Below are positions 1 to 8,598 of a DNA stretch of 59,312 bases, one piece after another; position 1 is the first letter of the stretch; each line of letters begins with the position of its first letter. The notes under the pieces were generated by a model, which saw nothing but the letters and a program-made list of their open reading frames with translations, was not told where the DNA came from and searched no databases. Source of the DNA: Alphaproteobacteria bacterium HGW-Alphaproteobacteria-3 (GTDB taxonomy: Bacteria; Pseudomonadota; Alphaproteobacteria; Parvibaculales; Parvibaculaceae); the NCBI GenBank assembly GCA_002842875.1, contig PHEF01000003.1, forward strand, positions 1 through 59,312. Direction: 5' to 3'. A program made the translations under genes and the position numbers.

Positions 1-82
1 TGCTGGCGGCAAAAGCAGGTGCCGCAAGGAAGGCGGCAGCGCCGATCGCCGTGCCGGCCAGCAGAATGTTTCTCAACGTCAT
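1..82 (-). CDS. Exported protein, N-terminal fragment only
   Basis: The first 27 codons of a minus-strand gene that runs off the left edge. The visible translation begins MTLRNILLAGTAIGAA and ends in AAPAFAAS. It has a positively charged start, a hydrophobic core and an Ala-x-Ala site, so it is a typical Sec signal peptide. The product is therefore periplasmic or outer-membrane. The mature protein is outside the window, so no function can be given. Confidence 0.6.
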   Translation of the reverse strand, partial: MTLRNILLAGTAIGAAAFLAAPAFAAS

Positions 83-516
83 TTGACGTCTCCGTGTTCC
101 ATGGATGAGCTTCTGTTGCAGGATCGGCAGCCGCGGCGAAACCGCGAACACCCCCCATGGCGACGCTCGTAACAGAGCCATGTGACGGTTCGGTTCTACT
201 TTTGTGACAGTGGGATGACGGCCCGCGATTGTGGCCACGACACACCGGTACCTGCCCTCGCAGAATAACCATGTGCTTCGCCCGATGGTAGAAAAACCAA
301 GTGATTTCAATGAGATGTGGTTGGTGGCCGAGCCGCGGTCGCAAAAGACACAGCGGCCTGGAAATCCGCGGGACGGGTCCGGAGGACCGCCGCAATAACG
401 GTCATGGCGCCATGACAGACGCCTCGGGCGCGGTGAAAAGACATGCCCTCGCTTTGCGCGGCGCAAGGGCGCGCGGCGCCGGGATGTCGCGCAAACTTCA
501 TGAACCCGGGCGGGCT
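83..516. other. Intergenic stretch, no supported gene
   Basis: About 430 bases lie between the signal-peptide gene start and the 3' end of the hydrolase-OsmC gene. Open frames exist on both strands here but they are low-complexity Arg/Ala/Pro translations without a ribosome binding site or recognisable domain. The part next to position 82 should contain the promoter of the exported protein. I see no convincing terminator hairpin. Confidence 0.5.
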
Positions 517-1746
517 TCAATCTTCTCCAGCAATTTTCGTGACCACCACGGAGCTGCTTTCGAGGGTCCGGTGAACGGGGCACTTGCCTGCGATTTCGGC
601 CAGCTTTCCGGACAATTCGTCGGCGACGCCACCTTCAATCCGGATGGTCCGTTCGAAGCGGTCGACATAGCCATCGCGGCCCTCGGCGCACTCGGTGCAG
701 TCGCGGGCATGCACTCTCTTGTGGTCGACCGTGACGGAGACCGGCCCAAGTTCGAGGCCCTTGCGGTCGGCATACATGCGCAACGTCATGGAGGTACACG
801 CACCGAGCGCGATGGCCAGAAAATCGTAGGGCGAAGGTCCTGAGTTGAGGCCGCCCTGCGCTTCGGGTTCATCCGCCGTCAGCCGGTGCGGACCGGCGGT
901 CACGCGCTGCTGGAATTTTCCAAGCCCCGTTTCCGAGACGACCACGGCGTTGCCGGCCGGTTCCTCCCGCTCCGCCTCCTCGCGTCCGATATAACGCCCC
1001 GCCCAGGCCGCCAGAACTTCCGCTACATAAAGTGCATCGCGCCGCCGCGTCAGAAGGTGGTCGGCGTCGTCGAGCGAGACAAAGCTCTTGGGATGCCTTG
1101 CGGCATCGAAAATCTTTCCGGCATTCTCGATGCCGACGACTTCGTCGCGCGGGGCATGAAGGATGAGGAGAGGTTTTCTCAGGTCGGCGATGCGCTTTCC
1201 CAGATCGTGTTCGTCGAGATCGTCGATGAATTGCTTGCGGATCTGGAAGCGGCGCCCGCCGAGTTCCACTTCGGCTTCACCGTCCTGCTCGATCCGCGTG
1301 AGGTCTGCTTGAAATCCGCGCGTGACGTGGCGTGCATCGGCTGGCGCGCCGATCGTTGCGACGGCCTTCGCCTCCGGCACCTCTCCGGCCGCCGCGAGAA
1401 TTGCTGCGCCGCCGAGACTGTGGCCGATCAGGATTTTCGGCGCTTCGAAGTTCTGGCGCATGAAAGCGACTGCGCTGAGAAGATCCGCAACATTCGAGGA
1501 AAAATTCGTGTTGGCGAACTCGCCGCCGCTTGCGCCGAGACCCGTGAAATCGAAGCGGAGAACGCCGATCCCGAGCTCTGCAAGCGCACCCGAAATACGG
1601 GCCGCCACGAAAACGTCCTTCGAGCATGTGAAACAATGGGCAAAGATCGCATAGGCGCGTACCGGCCCGGCCGGCAGATCGAGGAGCGCCGCAAGTTCAT
1701 CGCCCTGAGCGCCGACGAAGGAAATCTTCTTTGAACGTGCAGACAT
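517..1746 (-). CDS. Bifunctional alpha/beta-hydrolase / OsmC family protein
   Basis: A 409-residue fusion of two enzymes. Residues 1 to about 255 form an alpha/beta hydrolase with the nucleophile elbow GHSLGG (Ser110), an acid-region motif APRDEVVG and the late histidine in DDADHLL. The remaining part, about 270-409, is an OsmC/Ohr-type domain with the two redox cysteines in GACTSMTLRMYADRKG and GKCPVHRTLE. OsmC proteins reduce organic hydroperoxides. The role of the attached hydrolase is not established, although the same fusion occurs widely in proteobacteria. It is probably cytosolic, since no signal peptide or membrane segment is seen. It stands alone on the minus strand, 122 bases downstream of the TetR gene on the same strand, and could be co-transcribed with it. 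Confidence 0.88.
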   Translation of the reverse strand: MSARSKKISFVGAQGDELAALLDLPAGPVRAYAIFAHCFTCSKDVFVAARISGALAELGIGVLRFDFTGLGASGGEFANTNFSSNVADLLSAVAFMRQNFEAPKILIGHSLGGAAILAAAGEVPEAKAVATIGAPADARHVTRGFQADLTRIEQDGEAEVELGGRRFQIRKQFIDDLDEHDLGKRIADLRKPLLILHAPRDEVVGIENAGKIFDAARHPKSFVSLDDADHLLTRRRDALYVAEVLAAWAGRYIGREEAEREEPAGNAVVVSETGLGKFQQRVTAGPHRLTADEPEAQGGLNSGPSPYDFLAIALGACTSMTLRMYADRKGLELGPVSVTVDHKRVHARDCTECAEGRDGYVDRFERTIRIEGGVADELSGKLAEIAGKCPVHRTLESSSVVVTKIAGED

Positions 1747-1868
1747 GCAATGGTCCTCGAATTCATTTTCCAGGCAAAAAGCCTACAGGAAAGAGGAGGC
1801 CCGGGCTCGGTCGAATCGGAGAACAAGGCAGCGGAAACGAAATTTCGGTTCCTTCGACAAGGACTTCG

Positions 1869-2519
1869 TCAGCTCCGGTGCGGCGCAAGATATCCATGCA
1901 TCAGCACTTCGAGCACGACATCCGCGTAGCGCCGCTGCAGGGTCTCGTCGATTTTCTCAACGCCATGCACGAATTTCAGGATGGAGCGGTTGGCGAATAT
2001 CTGTTCGCAGGCCCCGAGAGCCGCCATGTAGAAGAGGTCGGGATCGACAGGACGGATGGTGCCGTCGGCGATGCCCGCCTCCATCAATTCCTTGGCCGTC
2101 CGTGCGAGCGGCGCGGCAAAGAAAGTCGTGATCTCGCGGGCATTCTCCTCCGAGCTGTCGCGCATCAGCGCCGCCAGCAGGCGGTAGAGATAGGGGTAAC
2201 GGAAGAAGGTCCGGATGACGCCGGCGAGATGCCGCCGGAGCTTCTCCGCGGGGCTGACATTGAGCGAAAGGAGCCGGTCGAGCTCGTCCAGAGCCTTTGC
2301 CGCGTCTCGTTTGGCGAGCGCGAGCAGAAGGCCATCCTTGCCCCCGAAATAATAGCTCACCAGCGCAACATTGAGTTCCGCGCGGGCGGCGATGTCGGTG
2401 AGGGGCACGTCGATCGTCTGCCGCTCGCTCATGACGGCGCTTGCCGCCTCGAGGAGCAGCTCGCGCGCTGCCGGCCTCTGGGGGGCGGCGCGCGCCTTGC
2501 CTTTTTCCTGGGCCCCCAC
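1869..2519 (-). CDS. TetR/AcrR family transcriptional regulator
   Basis: A 216-residue regulator. The DNA-binding helix-turn-helix is at about residues 38-60 (TDIAARAELNVALVSYYFG, then GKDGLL), the canonical TetR signature. The C-terminal two thirds are a helical ligand-binding and dimerisation domain. The N-terminus (MGAQEKGKARAAPQRP) is a basic tail. The gene is divergent from the thiolase block, and the AT-rich DNA between them holds repeated TTTAAAT motifs that are a plausible operator. By position it likely represses the thiolase or the lost alcohol dehydrogenase and itself. The ligand is unknown; an acyl-CoA or lipid-derived compound would suit the neighbours (inference). Confidence 0.88.
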   Translation of the reverse strand: MGAQEKGKARAAPQRPAARELLLEAASAVMSERQTIDVPLTDIAARAELNVALVSYYFGGKDGLLLALAKRDAAKALDELDRLLSLNVSPAEKLRRHLAGVIRTFFRYPYLYRLLAALMRDSSEENAREITTFFAAPLARTAKELMEAGIADGTIRPVDPDLFYMAALGACEQIFANRSILKFVHGVEKIDETLQRRYADVVLEVLMHGYLAPHRS

Positions 2520-2549
2520 AGGCGCCTCCTTGATTCCGTGCCTTTTTCG

Positions 2550-2577
2550 ATTTAAATATAGATTTAAATTTTTAAAT
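2550..2577. promoter_or_regulatory. Candidate TetR operator, three TTTAAAT repeats
   Basis: Between the divergent TetR gene and the plus-strand block the sequence turns AT-rich and carries TTTAAAT at 2551-2557, 2563-2569 and 2571-2577. The first two are embedded in the perfect 8-bp palindrome ATTTAAAT (2550-2557, 2562-2569), centres 12 bases apart. Such dyads between a TetR gene and its divergent target usually form the operator and overlap both promoters. The binding role is inferred from position only. Confidence 0.45.
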
Positions 2578-2623
2578 GCGCCATTAAAATATACCCGTAA
2601 AGAAGGAATAGGGGAGGCGGAGG

Positions 2624-2785
2624 ATGAAGGTGACCGCTGCCGTCGCGCGCGCGCCCGAGGCTGTGTTCAGTATTGAGGAACCGGAAATCGATGAGCCGCG
2701 TGCTGACGAAATTCCCCTCCGCGTGGTGGCCGGCCGGCACGCCGGTAAATGCATGAAGGTCGTCCTCACCACAGGCCAGCAGTGA
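2624..2785 (+). pseudogene. Zinc-type alcohol dehydrogenase remnant (N-terminus joined to a possible C-terminal tail)
   Basis: A 53-codon frame behind a good ribosome site (GGGGAGGCGGAGG). It opens MKVTAAVARAPEAVFSIEEP followed by EIDEPRADEI, which I recognise as the start of aryl/alkyl alcohol dehydrogenases of the zinc MDR family. From about residue 37 the text changes to HAGKCMKVVLTTGQQ and stops. This resembles the extreme C-terminus of the same family, where HxGK-type motifs precede the last strand. The central approximately 300 residues, including all zinc ligands and the Rossmann fold, are missing. It cannot be an enzyme. An internal deletion is the simplest explanation. It still has its start and ribosome site and lies 50 bases ahead of the thiolase, so it may act as a translated leader. 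Confidence 0.6.
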
Positions 2786-2835
2786 AATCGAAGCACGGCA
2801 AATACAAACAAAACAGCGAACAGGAAGAAACTCGA

Positions 2836-4080
2836 ATGTCTGACGCATATATCATCGACGCTTGCCGCACGCCGCGCGGAGTCGGCAAGGTGGGCAAGGG
2901 CTCGCTCGCCCATCTTCATCCGCAGCATCTGGCCCGCACCGTGCTGGCCGCGATTGCCGAGCGCAACAATCTCAATACGGCTGAAATCGACGACGTCCTC
3001 TGGGGCACGTCTTCCCAGCGCGGTGCGCAGGGCGGCGACATGGGCCGCATGGCCGCTCTCGATGCGGGCTACGACATCAGGGCCTCGGGCGTCACGCTCG
3101 ATCGCTTCTGCGGCTCGGGCATCACCACGGTGAACCTTGGCGCCGCGCAGATCATGTCCGGCATGGAAGACCTCGTTATCGCCGGTGGCACCGAGATGAT
3201 GAGCTACACGGCCGCCACCGCCGATCTCAAGGCCCCGCCGATGATGGATGCCGGCAATCTCCATCTTCGGAAGCAGCACCCGCAGTCCCAGCAGGGCGTC
3301 TGTGCCGATGCGATCGCGACGCTTGAGGGCATCGACCGAAAGGCGGTCGACGAACTCGCGCTCATGTCCCAGCAGCGTGCAGCGAAGGCGATCGCGGAAG
3401 GACGCTTCAGCAGGTCTCTTGTCACCGTCTATAACGACGACGGTTCGGTCGCTCTCGACCATGAAGAGTTTCCGCGTCCGGAGACGACCCTGGAGGGCCT
3501 TGGCAACCTGAAAGCGACATTCGCCGCCTGGGCGGATATCCCCGTCGATGCGGAAGGCACGACCTATGGTGACCTCATCCGCCAGAAATATCCGCAGCTC
3601 AAGGAGTTCAACCACATCCACCATGCCGGCAATTCGTCCGGTGTGGTGGACGGTGCTGCGGCAATCCTCCTGGCCTCGAAGAAATATGCGGAGAAAAACG
3701 GCATGAAGCCGCGCGCCCGCATCGTGGCGACGGCCAACATGGGTGACTGCCCGACGCTCATGCTCAACGCGCCGGTGCCTGCCGCGAAAAAGGTGCTGGA
3801 CAAGGCCGGCCTCACGGCGAACGACATCGATCTCTGGGAGGTCAATGAGGCATTCGCCGTCGTCACCGAGAAGTTCATCCGCGATATGAAACTCGACCGC
3901 GAGAAGGTGAACGTCAATGGCGGCGCCTGTGCACTCGGTCATCCGATCGGCGCCACGGGTTCCATCCTCATCGGCACCCTGATCGATGAGCTGGAACGCC
4001 GCGGCAAGCGCTACGGCCTTGTCACCATGTGCGCTGCCGGCGGCATGGCGCCGGCCATCATCGTCGAAAGTCTGCAATAG
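2836..4080 (+). CDS. Acetyl-CoA C-acyltransferase (thiolase)
   Basis: A 414-residue thiolase that condenses or cleaves acyl-CoA thioesters. The acylated cysteine is Cys92 in LDRFCGSGITTVN. The C-terminal catalytic pair is His369 in CALGHPIGATGS and Cys399 in VTMCAAGG, and NEAFAV is also present. Length and motifs are complete. I chose the ATG at 2836 because AGGAAG precedes it and the family starts with a short strand like SDAYIIDACRTP; an upstream in-frame ATG at 2749 lacks support. It is first in a plus-strand series with a MerR regulator and an aldehyde dehydrogenase, so fatty acid, alkane or branched-chain degradation is likely. Substrate chain length cannot be read from the sequence. Confidence 0.92.
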   Translation: MSDAYIIDACRTPRGVGKVGKGSLAHLHPQHLARTVLAAIAERNNLNTAEIDDVLWGTSSQRGAQGGDMGRMAALDAGYDIRASGVTLDRFCGSGITTVNLGAAQIMSGMEDLVIAGGTEMMSYTAATADLKAPPMMDAGNLHLRKQHPQSQQGVCADAIATLEGIDRKAVDELALMSQQRAAKAIAEGRFSRSLVTVYNDDGSVALDHEEFPRPETTLEGLGNLKATFAAWADIPVDAEGTTYGDLIRQKYPQLKEFNHIHHAGNSSGVVDGAAAILLASKKYAEKNGMKPRARIVATANMGDCPTLMLNAPVPAAKKVLDKAGLTANDIDLWEVNEAFAVVTEKFIRDMKLDREKVNVNGGACALGHPIGATGSILIGTLIDELERRGKRYGLVTMCAAGGMAPAIIVESLQ

Positions 4081-4142
4081 CCGCGATCCGGAGGCCGCGG
4101 TGCGCCGCGGCCTTCGCCCACTTTCCGGAGGTTCCATCTGAG

Positions 4143-4556
4143 ATGACTTACACGATCACCGACCTGGCCAACGAATTCCGTATCACGCATCGCGCGCTGC
4201 GTTTCTATGAAGAAAAGGGCCTGATCGAACCTGAACGCAAGGGACAGACGCGCCTCTACTCGAAGCGCGACCGTGCCCGCCTTCAGCTCATTCTTCGCGG
4301 TCGCGATGTCGGTCTGACTCTGTATGAAATCCGCCAGATTCTCGATCTCTACCGGAGTGGCAAGGACATCGAGGACCAGAACCGTCTTGCGGTGTCCTTC
4401 TTCAGGAAGCGCCTTGCCGCGGCGAAGGCTCTGCGCGCCCGGGTAGACCACCAGATCGAAAGTCTGGAGGATGCTTGCCAGCGATTTGACGGCCGCACGA
4501 TCGTCGCTTCGCATCCGCGCCATGAGGGGCAGCCGCTTCGAACCGGCACGCACTGA
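4143..4556 (+). CDS. MerR family transcriptional regulator, LiuR-like
   Basis: A 137-residue regulator. Residues 1-70 are the MerR winged helix (TYTITDLANEFRITHRALRF, then YEEKGLIEPERKGQTRLYS). The rest is a dimerisation coiled coil (RKRLAAAKALRARVDHQIES). No cysteine pattern for metal binding is present. The opening is very like LiuR, which controls branched-chain amino-acid catabolism in many proteobacteria, so an acyl-CoA-pathway regulator is likely (inference). The ATG at 4143 is preceded by CCGGAGG. It lies 62 bases after the thiolase and 102 bases before the aldehyde dehydrogenase, probably in one transcription unit. Confidence 0.85.
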   Translation: MTYTITDLANEFRITHRALRFYEEKGLIEPERKGQTRLYSKRDRARLQLILRGRDVGLTLYEIRQILDLYRSGKDIEDQNRLAVSFFRKRLAAAKALRARVDHQIESLEDACQRFDGRTIVASHPRHEGQPLRTGTH

Positions 4557-4658
4557 AGCCCGCTGCGAATCGCCAACCCGGCCGGGTGCGGTTAAGCTGC
4601 GCCCGGCCCGATTTATGAAAACGCTCCGGCCAACGGGGCTCACAGGGAGAAACAACGG

Positions 4659-6062
4659 ATGAGCGAATACAAGCTCCTCATCAACGGCAATCTCGTCGCC
4701 GGAGCAAGGGTCTCCGACGTCCTCAATCCGGCGACGGAGGAGCCTGTCGCCTCCTGTCCGCGCGCGTCCGAAGACCAGTTGAACGAAGCCGTAGCGGCGG
4801 CGAAGGCCGCATTTCCCGCATGGAGCGCCACGCCGATTGCCGAGCGCAAGAAAGCGCTAAACGCAATTGCCGATGTCATCGAGGCCAATGCCCAGGATCT
4901 CGCGCGCCTTCTGACCCAGGAACAGGGAAAGCCGATCGGCGACGCGACGGGAGAAATTTACGGCACCGCCGCTTTCTTCCGTTACTTCACCATGCTCGAT
5001 CTGCCGGTGAAGGTCATCGAGGACAGCGAAGGCAAAAAGGTCGAGGCGCATCGCCGCCCCCTTGGCGTCATCGGTGCGATTGTGCCCTGGAACTTCCCGA
5101 TGATCCTGATGGCGTTCAAGTTGCCTCCGGCGCTGCTCGCGGGAAACACGGTGGTGCTGAAGCCCGCACCGACGACGCCGCTCACCTCGCTGAAGCTCGG
5201 CGAGCTCATAAAGGACATCCTGCCCGCAGGGGTTGTGAATGTCATTGCCGACGAGAACGATCTCGGAGCGGCGCTCACGGCGCATCCCGACGTGCGCAAG
5301 ATTTCCTTCACGGGATCGACTGCAACCGGTCAGAAGGTCATGGCGGGCGCCGCCGGTCTTCTGAAGCGTATCACGCTCGAACTCGGCGGCAACGATGCGG
5401 GCATCGTTCTCGGCGACGTCGATCCGAAGGAGGCCGCGCCGAAGCTCTTCCAGAGCGCGTTCCAGAATTCGGGCCAGGTCTGCATCGCCATGAAGCGGCT
5501 TTATGTACATGAGTCGATCTATGACGAGATGTGCGATGAACTCGCGAACATCGCGAACAACACCATCATCGGCGACGGCCTGAAGCAGGGCACGCAGCTT
5601 GGGCCGCTCCAGAACAAGATGCAGTTCGAAAAGGTGAAGGAGCTGATCGAAGACGCGAAGAAGACCGGCAACGTCATTGCCGGTGGCGAGACGCCGGAGC
5701 AGACAGGTTATTTCATCCGGCCGACCATCGTTCGCGACATTACGGATGGCACGCGTCTCGTCGACGAGGAACAGTTCGGCCCCGTTCTTCCGGTCATCAA
5801 GTATTCCGACCCGGAAGACGCGGTCGCCCGCGCCAATGCCTCGCCCTACGGACTTGGGGGCTCCATCTGGTCGTCCGATCCGCAGAAGGCTTACGACCTG
5901 GCGACGAAGCTTGAATCCGGCACCGTCTGGGTCAACAAGCATGCCGACCTCGCGCCGAATATTCCCTTCGGCGGCGCGCGCTTCTCCGGTCTCGGCACTG
6001 AACTTGGCGAGGAAGGTCTTGCCGAATTCACGCAGCTCAAGATCATCAATATGGCGAAGTAA
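4659..6062 (+). CDS. NAD(P)-dependent aldehyde dehydrogenase
   Basis: A 467-residue aldehyde dehydrogenase oxidising aldehydes to acids. The catalytic nucleophile is Cys275 in NSGQVCIAMK, the general base is Glu241 in LELGGNDAG, and the oxyanion asparagine is Asn145 in PWNFPMIL. The nucleotide site motif FTGSTATGQ is at about residues 217-225. The length and the gap-free alignment of motifs suggest a working enzyme. It belongs to the medium-chain or succinate-semialdehyde group, but the substrate cannot be fixed. AGGGAGAA precedes the ATG. A strong terminator follows at 6089, so it closes the thiolase-merR-aldH unit. Together with the dead alcohol dehydrogenase upstream, it suggests a former alcohol-to-acyl-CoA pathway. 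Confidence 0.92.
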   Translation: MSEYKLLINGNLVAGARVSDVLNPATEEPVASCPRASEDQLNEAVAAAKAAFPAWSATPIAERKKALNAIADVIEANAQDLARLLTQEQGKPIGDATGEIYGTAAFFRYFTMLDLPVKVIEDSEGKKVEAHRRPLGVIGAIVPWNFPMILMAFKLPPALLAGNTVVLKPAPTTPLTSLKLGELIKDILPAGVVNVIADENDLGAALTAHPDVRKISFTGSTATGQKVMAGAAGLLKRITLELGGNDAGIVLGDVDPKEAAPKLFQSAFQNSGQVCIAMKRLYVHESIYDEMCDELANIANNTIIGDGLKQGTQLGPLQNKMQFEKVKELIEDAKKTGNVIAGGETPEQTGYFIRPTIVRDITDGTRLVDEEQFGPVLPVIKYSDPEDAVARANASPYGLGGSIWSSDPQKAYDLATKLESGTVWVNKHADLAPNIPFGGARFSGLGTELGEEGLAEFTQLKIINMAK

Positions 6063-6088
6063 TCGCCGCGCCATTCGTTGAACGCGAA

Positions 6089-6119
6089 GCCGTCTCCCGA
6101 TTCCGGGAGGCGGCTTTTT
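6089..6119 (+). terminator. Rho-independent terminator after the aldehyde dehydrogenase
   Basis: A ten-base stem (GCCGTCTCCC at 6089-6098 with GGGAGGCGGC at 6105-6114, one G-T pair), a six-base loop and five T residues. It lies 26 bases after the stop codon. It also separates this unit from the convergent minus-strand gene ending at 6150. Confidence 0.85.
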
Positions 6120-6149
6120 GTTGGCTGTATTCGACAGGGAAGCTCTGAC

Positions 6150-6503
6150 TCACGCCTCGGGACGCGTCCAGATCCAGGTCCCGCCGATGAGCGCTGCCGC
6201 CAGCGGTGCAAGCGACCAGGGTAGAGGCGCGAAAATCAGTGCGAAGAGTGTGCTTGCCGTGAATGCGGCAAGCGCCGCCCGCTTCCCCCTTCGGGAAATG
6301 GCGCCCCGTTCTCGCCAAAGGCGGATGTGAGTGCCGAATGCCGGATGTTCGAGAAGCCACAACTCGAGCGCCTTGTTGCTGCGGGCGAAACAGAACGCGG
6401 CCAGAATGATGAAGGGAACCGTCGGCAGAAGCGGAAGGACGACGCCGACACCGCCCAGCCCGAGCGCAAGAAAGCCGCCAATCAGGTAGAGCGTCCTGGA
6501 CAA
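6150..6503 (-). CDS. YbaN / DUF454 family inner-membrane protein
   Basis: A 117-residue protein with the DUF454 pattern: an N-terminal hydrophobic hairpin with GVVLPLLPTVPFIILAAFCF, ARSNKALELWLLEHP, an RLWRERGAI loop, then two more hydrophobic stretches. Three or four membrane segments are likely. The function of the family is unknown. I chose the TTG start at 6503 because GGAGG lies five bases before it and the family begins just there. Extending to 6653 would add 50 residues without family similarity. It stands alone, convergent with the aldehyde dehydrogenase. Confidence 0.75.
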   Translation of the reverse strand: MSRTLYLIGGFLALGLGGVGVVLPLLPTVPFIILAAFCFARSNKALELWLLEHPAFGTHIRLWRERGAISRRGKRAALAAFTASTLFALIFAPLPWSLAPLAAALIGGTWIWTRPEA

Positions 6504-6653
6504 TCGAGCCTCCGAGCCGCTCTCTCCGGCCGGATCAAGGCTGCCGGGATATGGCTCCCGCAATAATGCGGTCTTTGGGCGCCAGCGCAACGCGGAATAG
6601 TCACTCCCTTGAGCGGTGGATGGCTTGGCGCATTGCGCGCCGCGCGCGGGCAT

Positions 6654-7472
6654 CTACTTGGCGAGGCCGAAGAGGCCTCGCTCGCCCGGGAGTACACGAA
6701 ACGCATCGGAGATGCCCACCACGGTTTCGGCGCCGCCGAGGCAGAGATAACCCCACGGGCGCAGGACTTTGGAGAGCCCCGTGAAGACGCGCTTCCGTGT
6801 TGCCTCGTCGAAGTAAATGAGCACGTTGCGGCAGAAGATGATGTCGATGGGGCCGATCCCGCCCGCGGAAGGATCCTCCAGCAGATTGTAGTGCCGGAAC
6901 TCGATCATCTCCCGCAGGTTGTCCTTTACCCGGAATCCATTGCCGTCGGGCTGGAAGTACTTTTTCAACATGGGTTCGGGAAGCCCGCGCGAGACCTCGA
7001 AGAGCGAGTAGCGGCCTTCCTGCGCCCTGGCAAGCATGGCATCGCAGATGTCCGTGGCGACAATCTCGATCTTCCACCCGGCCAGAGCGGTACCCATTTC
7101 AGCCATGGTCATTGCGAGCGAATAAGGCTCCTGGCCGCTGGAACAGGCCGCGCTCCAGATCCGGATCCGGCGCGACGTCTTCGTCATTGCCATGATCTCG
7201 GGCAGCAAGCTCTTGCGCAGGCGTTCGAAGGGCCATGAGTCGCGGAAGAAGAGCGTTTCGTTTGTCGTCATCGCATCGATGATCTGCTTCAGCATCGTCT
7301 CGTCGCGCGTGCGGCGAGCCTTTTCGACGAAATGGCTGACGCTGTCCAGTCCGCTCCGGCGCGCAAGCGGCGCCAGCCGGCTCTCGATGAGATATCCCTT
7401 CTCCGGCGTGACGACGAGGCCGGATCGTTCGTAAAGAACCTGCTTCAGGTAATCGAATTCCGGACTGTTCAT
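6654..7472 (-). CDS. cheR: Chemotaxis protein methyltransferase CheR
   Basis: A 272-residue S-adenosylmethionine-dependent methyltransferase that methylates glutamates of chemoreceptors for adaptation. The small N-terminal helical domain is followed by the CheR catalytic domain. That domain has the RDSWPFERLR region, the SAM-binding WSAACSSGQEPYSLAM motif (about residues 108-123), VATDICDAML and DIIFCRNVLIYFD. The start overlaps the cheB stop by four bases (ATGA), so translation is coupled. It is last in the chemotaxis operon. No C-terminal receptor-tethering or TPR extension is present. Confidence 0.95.
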   Translation of the reverse strand: MNSPEFDYLKQVLYERSGLVVTPEKGYLIESRLAPLARRSGLDSVSHFVEKARRTRDETMLKQIIDAMTTNETLFFRDSWPFERLRKSLLPEIMAMTKTSRRIRIWSAACSSGQEPYSLAMTMAEMGTALAGWKIEIVATDICDAMLARAQEGRYSLFEVSRGLPEPMLKKYFQPDGNGFRVKDNLREMIEFRHYNLLEDPSAGGIGPIDIIFCRNVLIYFDEATRKRVFTGLSKVLRPWGYLCLGGAETVVGISDAFRVLPGERGLFGLAK

Positions 7473-8598
7473 TTTCTTTCTCCCATGGCAATCCGCAAGA
7501 TCGCCGGCCTTATGCGCTGCAAGGGCAAAATTTCTTCGCAGATGCCTGCCTGCGCCACCGCGCCGGGCATCCCCCAGACGACGCTGCTATCGCGATCCTG
7601 AGCGAGCACGCGCCCGCCTTCTTCGAGAACGCTCCGGCATCCCTTGAGGCCGTCGCACCCCATGCCGGTCAGGATCACAGCGAGCAGATGTTCCTTGAAA
7701 TGCCGTGCGAGGCTCGCAGCATTGGGTCCACGGCCGGTTTGCACGAATTCTCGGGCGGTCCGTCATCGAGGCGCACGATCATTCCGCCCGCCGCCCGCTG
7801 CTCGACCAGCATGTGCTTGCCGCCCGGCGCGACATAGATGCGTCCCTGCTCGAGCGTCTCGCCATCGCGCGCTTCGGCCGCCAGGCGTCCCGAGTAGCGC
7901 GTCATGTGCTCGGCGAGGAGCGCTGTGAAAGTCGCAGGCATGTGTTGCGTCACGAGAATGGGTTGCGTGATGCCGGGGTCGAGATTCTTGAGAACCTCTG
8001 CAAGCGCTTGCGGGCCGCCGGTTGATGAGCCGATGGCGATCACCTCCGGCCGGGTGGCCTTGTGCGTGTTCACGGCAACCGTCGCGAGCGGTGCTGCTTG
8101 TGCGTTCGCCGTTGGCCTTGTTTGAGCCGCGCGGAGCTTTCCCTTCGGGGCTTCCGCGGCGCATGCGTTCTGCGCCTTCACCGTTTTCACAAGTTCCGCG
8201 CGAAAACTCTCCGCGCCACCGAGCCCCGCTTTCGGCTTCTCGACATAGCCGGCCGCGCCCATGGCCATCGTCTTCAGCGACATGTCGGCATCGCGCTGGC
8301 TCGCCGACGAGACCATGATCACCTTCAGATCCGGTTTGATCTCGAGCAAGCGCGGAAGGGCCGCGAGCCCGTCCAGTTCCGGCATCTCGATGTCGAGAAT
8401 GACGACGTCGATTTCCTGTCTCTCGATCGCCTTCAGTGCCATCAGCCCATTGGACACGGAAGCGACGACCTTGATGCTCGCTTCCTCTTCCAGTGTTCTT
8501 GTAACGATGCCTCGGGCTACGGCGGAATCGTCCACGACCATCACCCGGCACGGACCTCGCATTTCCTTGCCGCGATCTTCCATCGAACTGTTACTCAT
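7469..8598 (-). pseudogene. cheB: Chemotaxis methylesterase CheB, broken by a -1 frameshift
   Basis: The gene starts at 8598 (MSNSSMEDRGKEMRG). It encodes a receiver domain with the phospho-acceptor in VVILDIEMPELDG, a linker, and the methylesterase domain with the nucleophile in IGSSTGGPQAL and the histidine in TQHMPATFT. Around 7712-7716 the frame shifts. The first frame ends soon after KPAVDPMLRA. The remaining conserved end, ARHFKEHLLAVILTGMGCDG, continues in another frame to 7469. The catalytic aspartate is in that second part, so the first product (about 307 residues) lacks it. One missing base in the CGAGC run restores the alignment. This is either a true mutation or a sequencing error. 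Both ends still overlap their neighbours by ATGA, as in an intact operon. Confidence 0.85.

Noticed and set aside
307..501. 64-codon minus-strand frame downstream of the hydrolase-OsmC gene
   Set aside because: Low-complexity Ala/Arg translation, no ribosome site, no neighbour coupling.
2584..4137. 517-codon minus-strand frame opposite the thiolase
   Set aside because: Antisense shadow in GC-rich DNA; Arg/Gly/His-rich translation with no domain.
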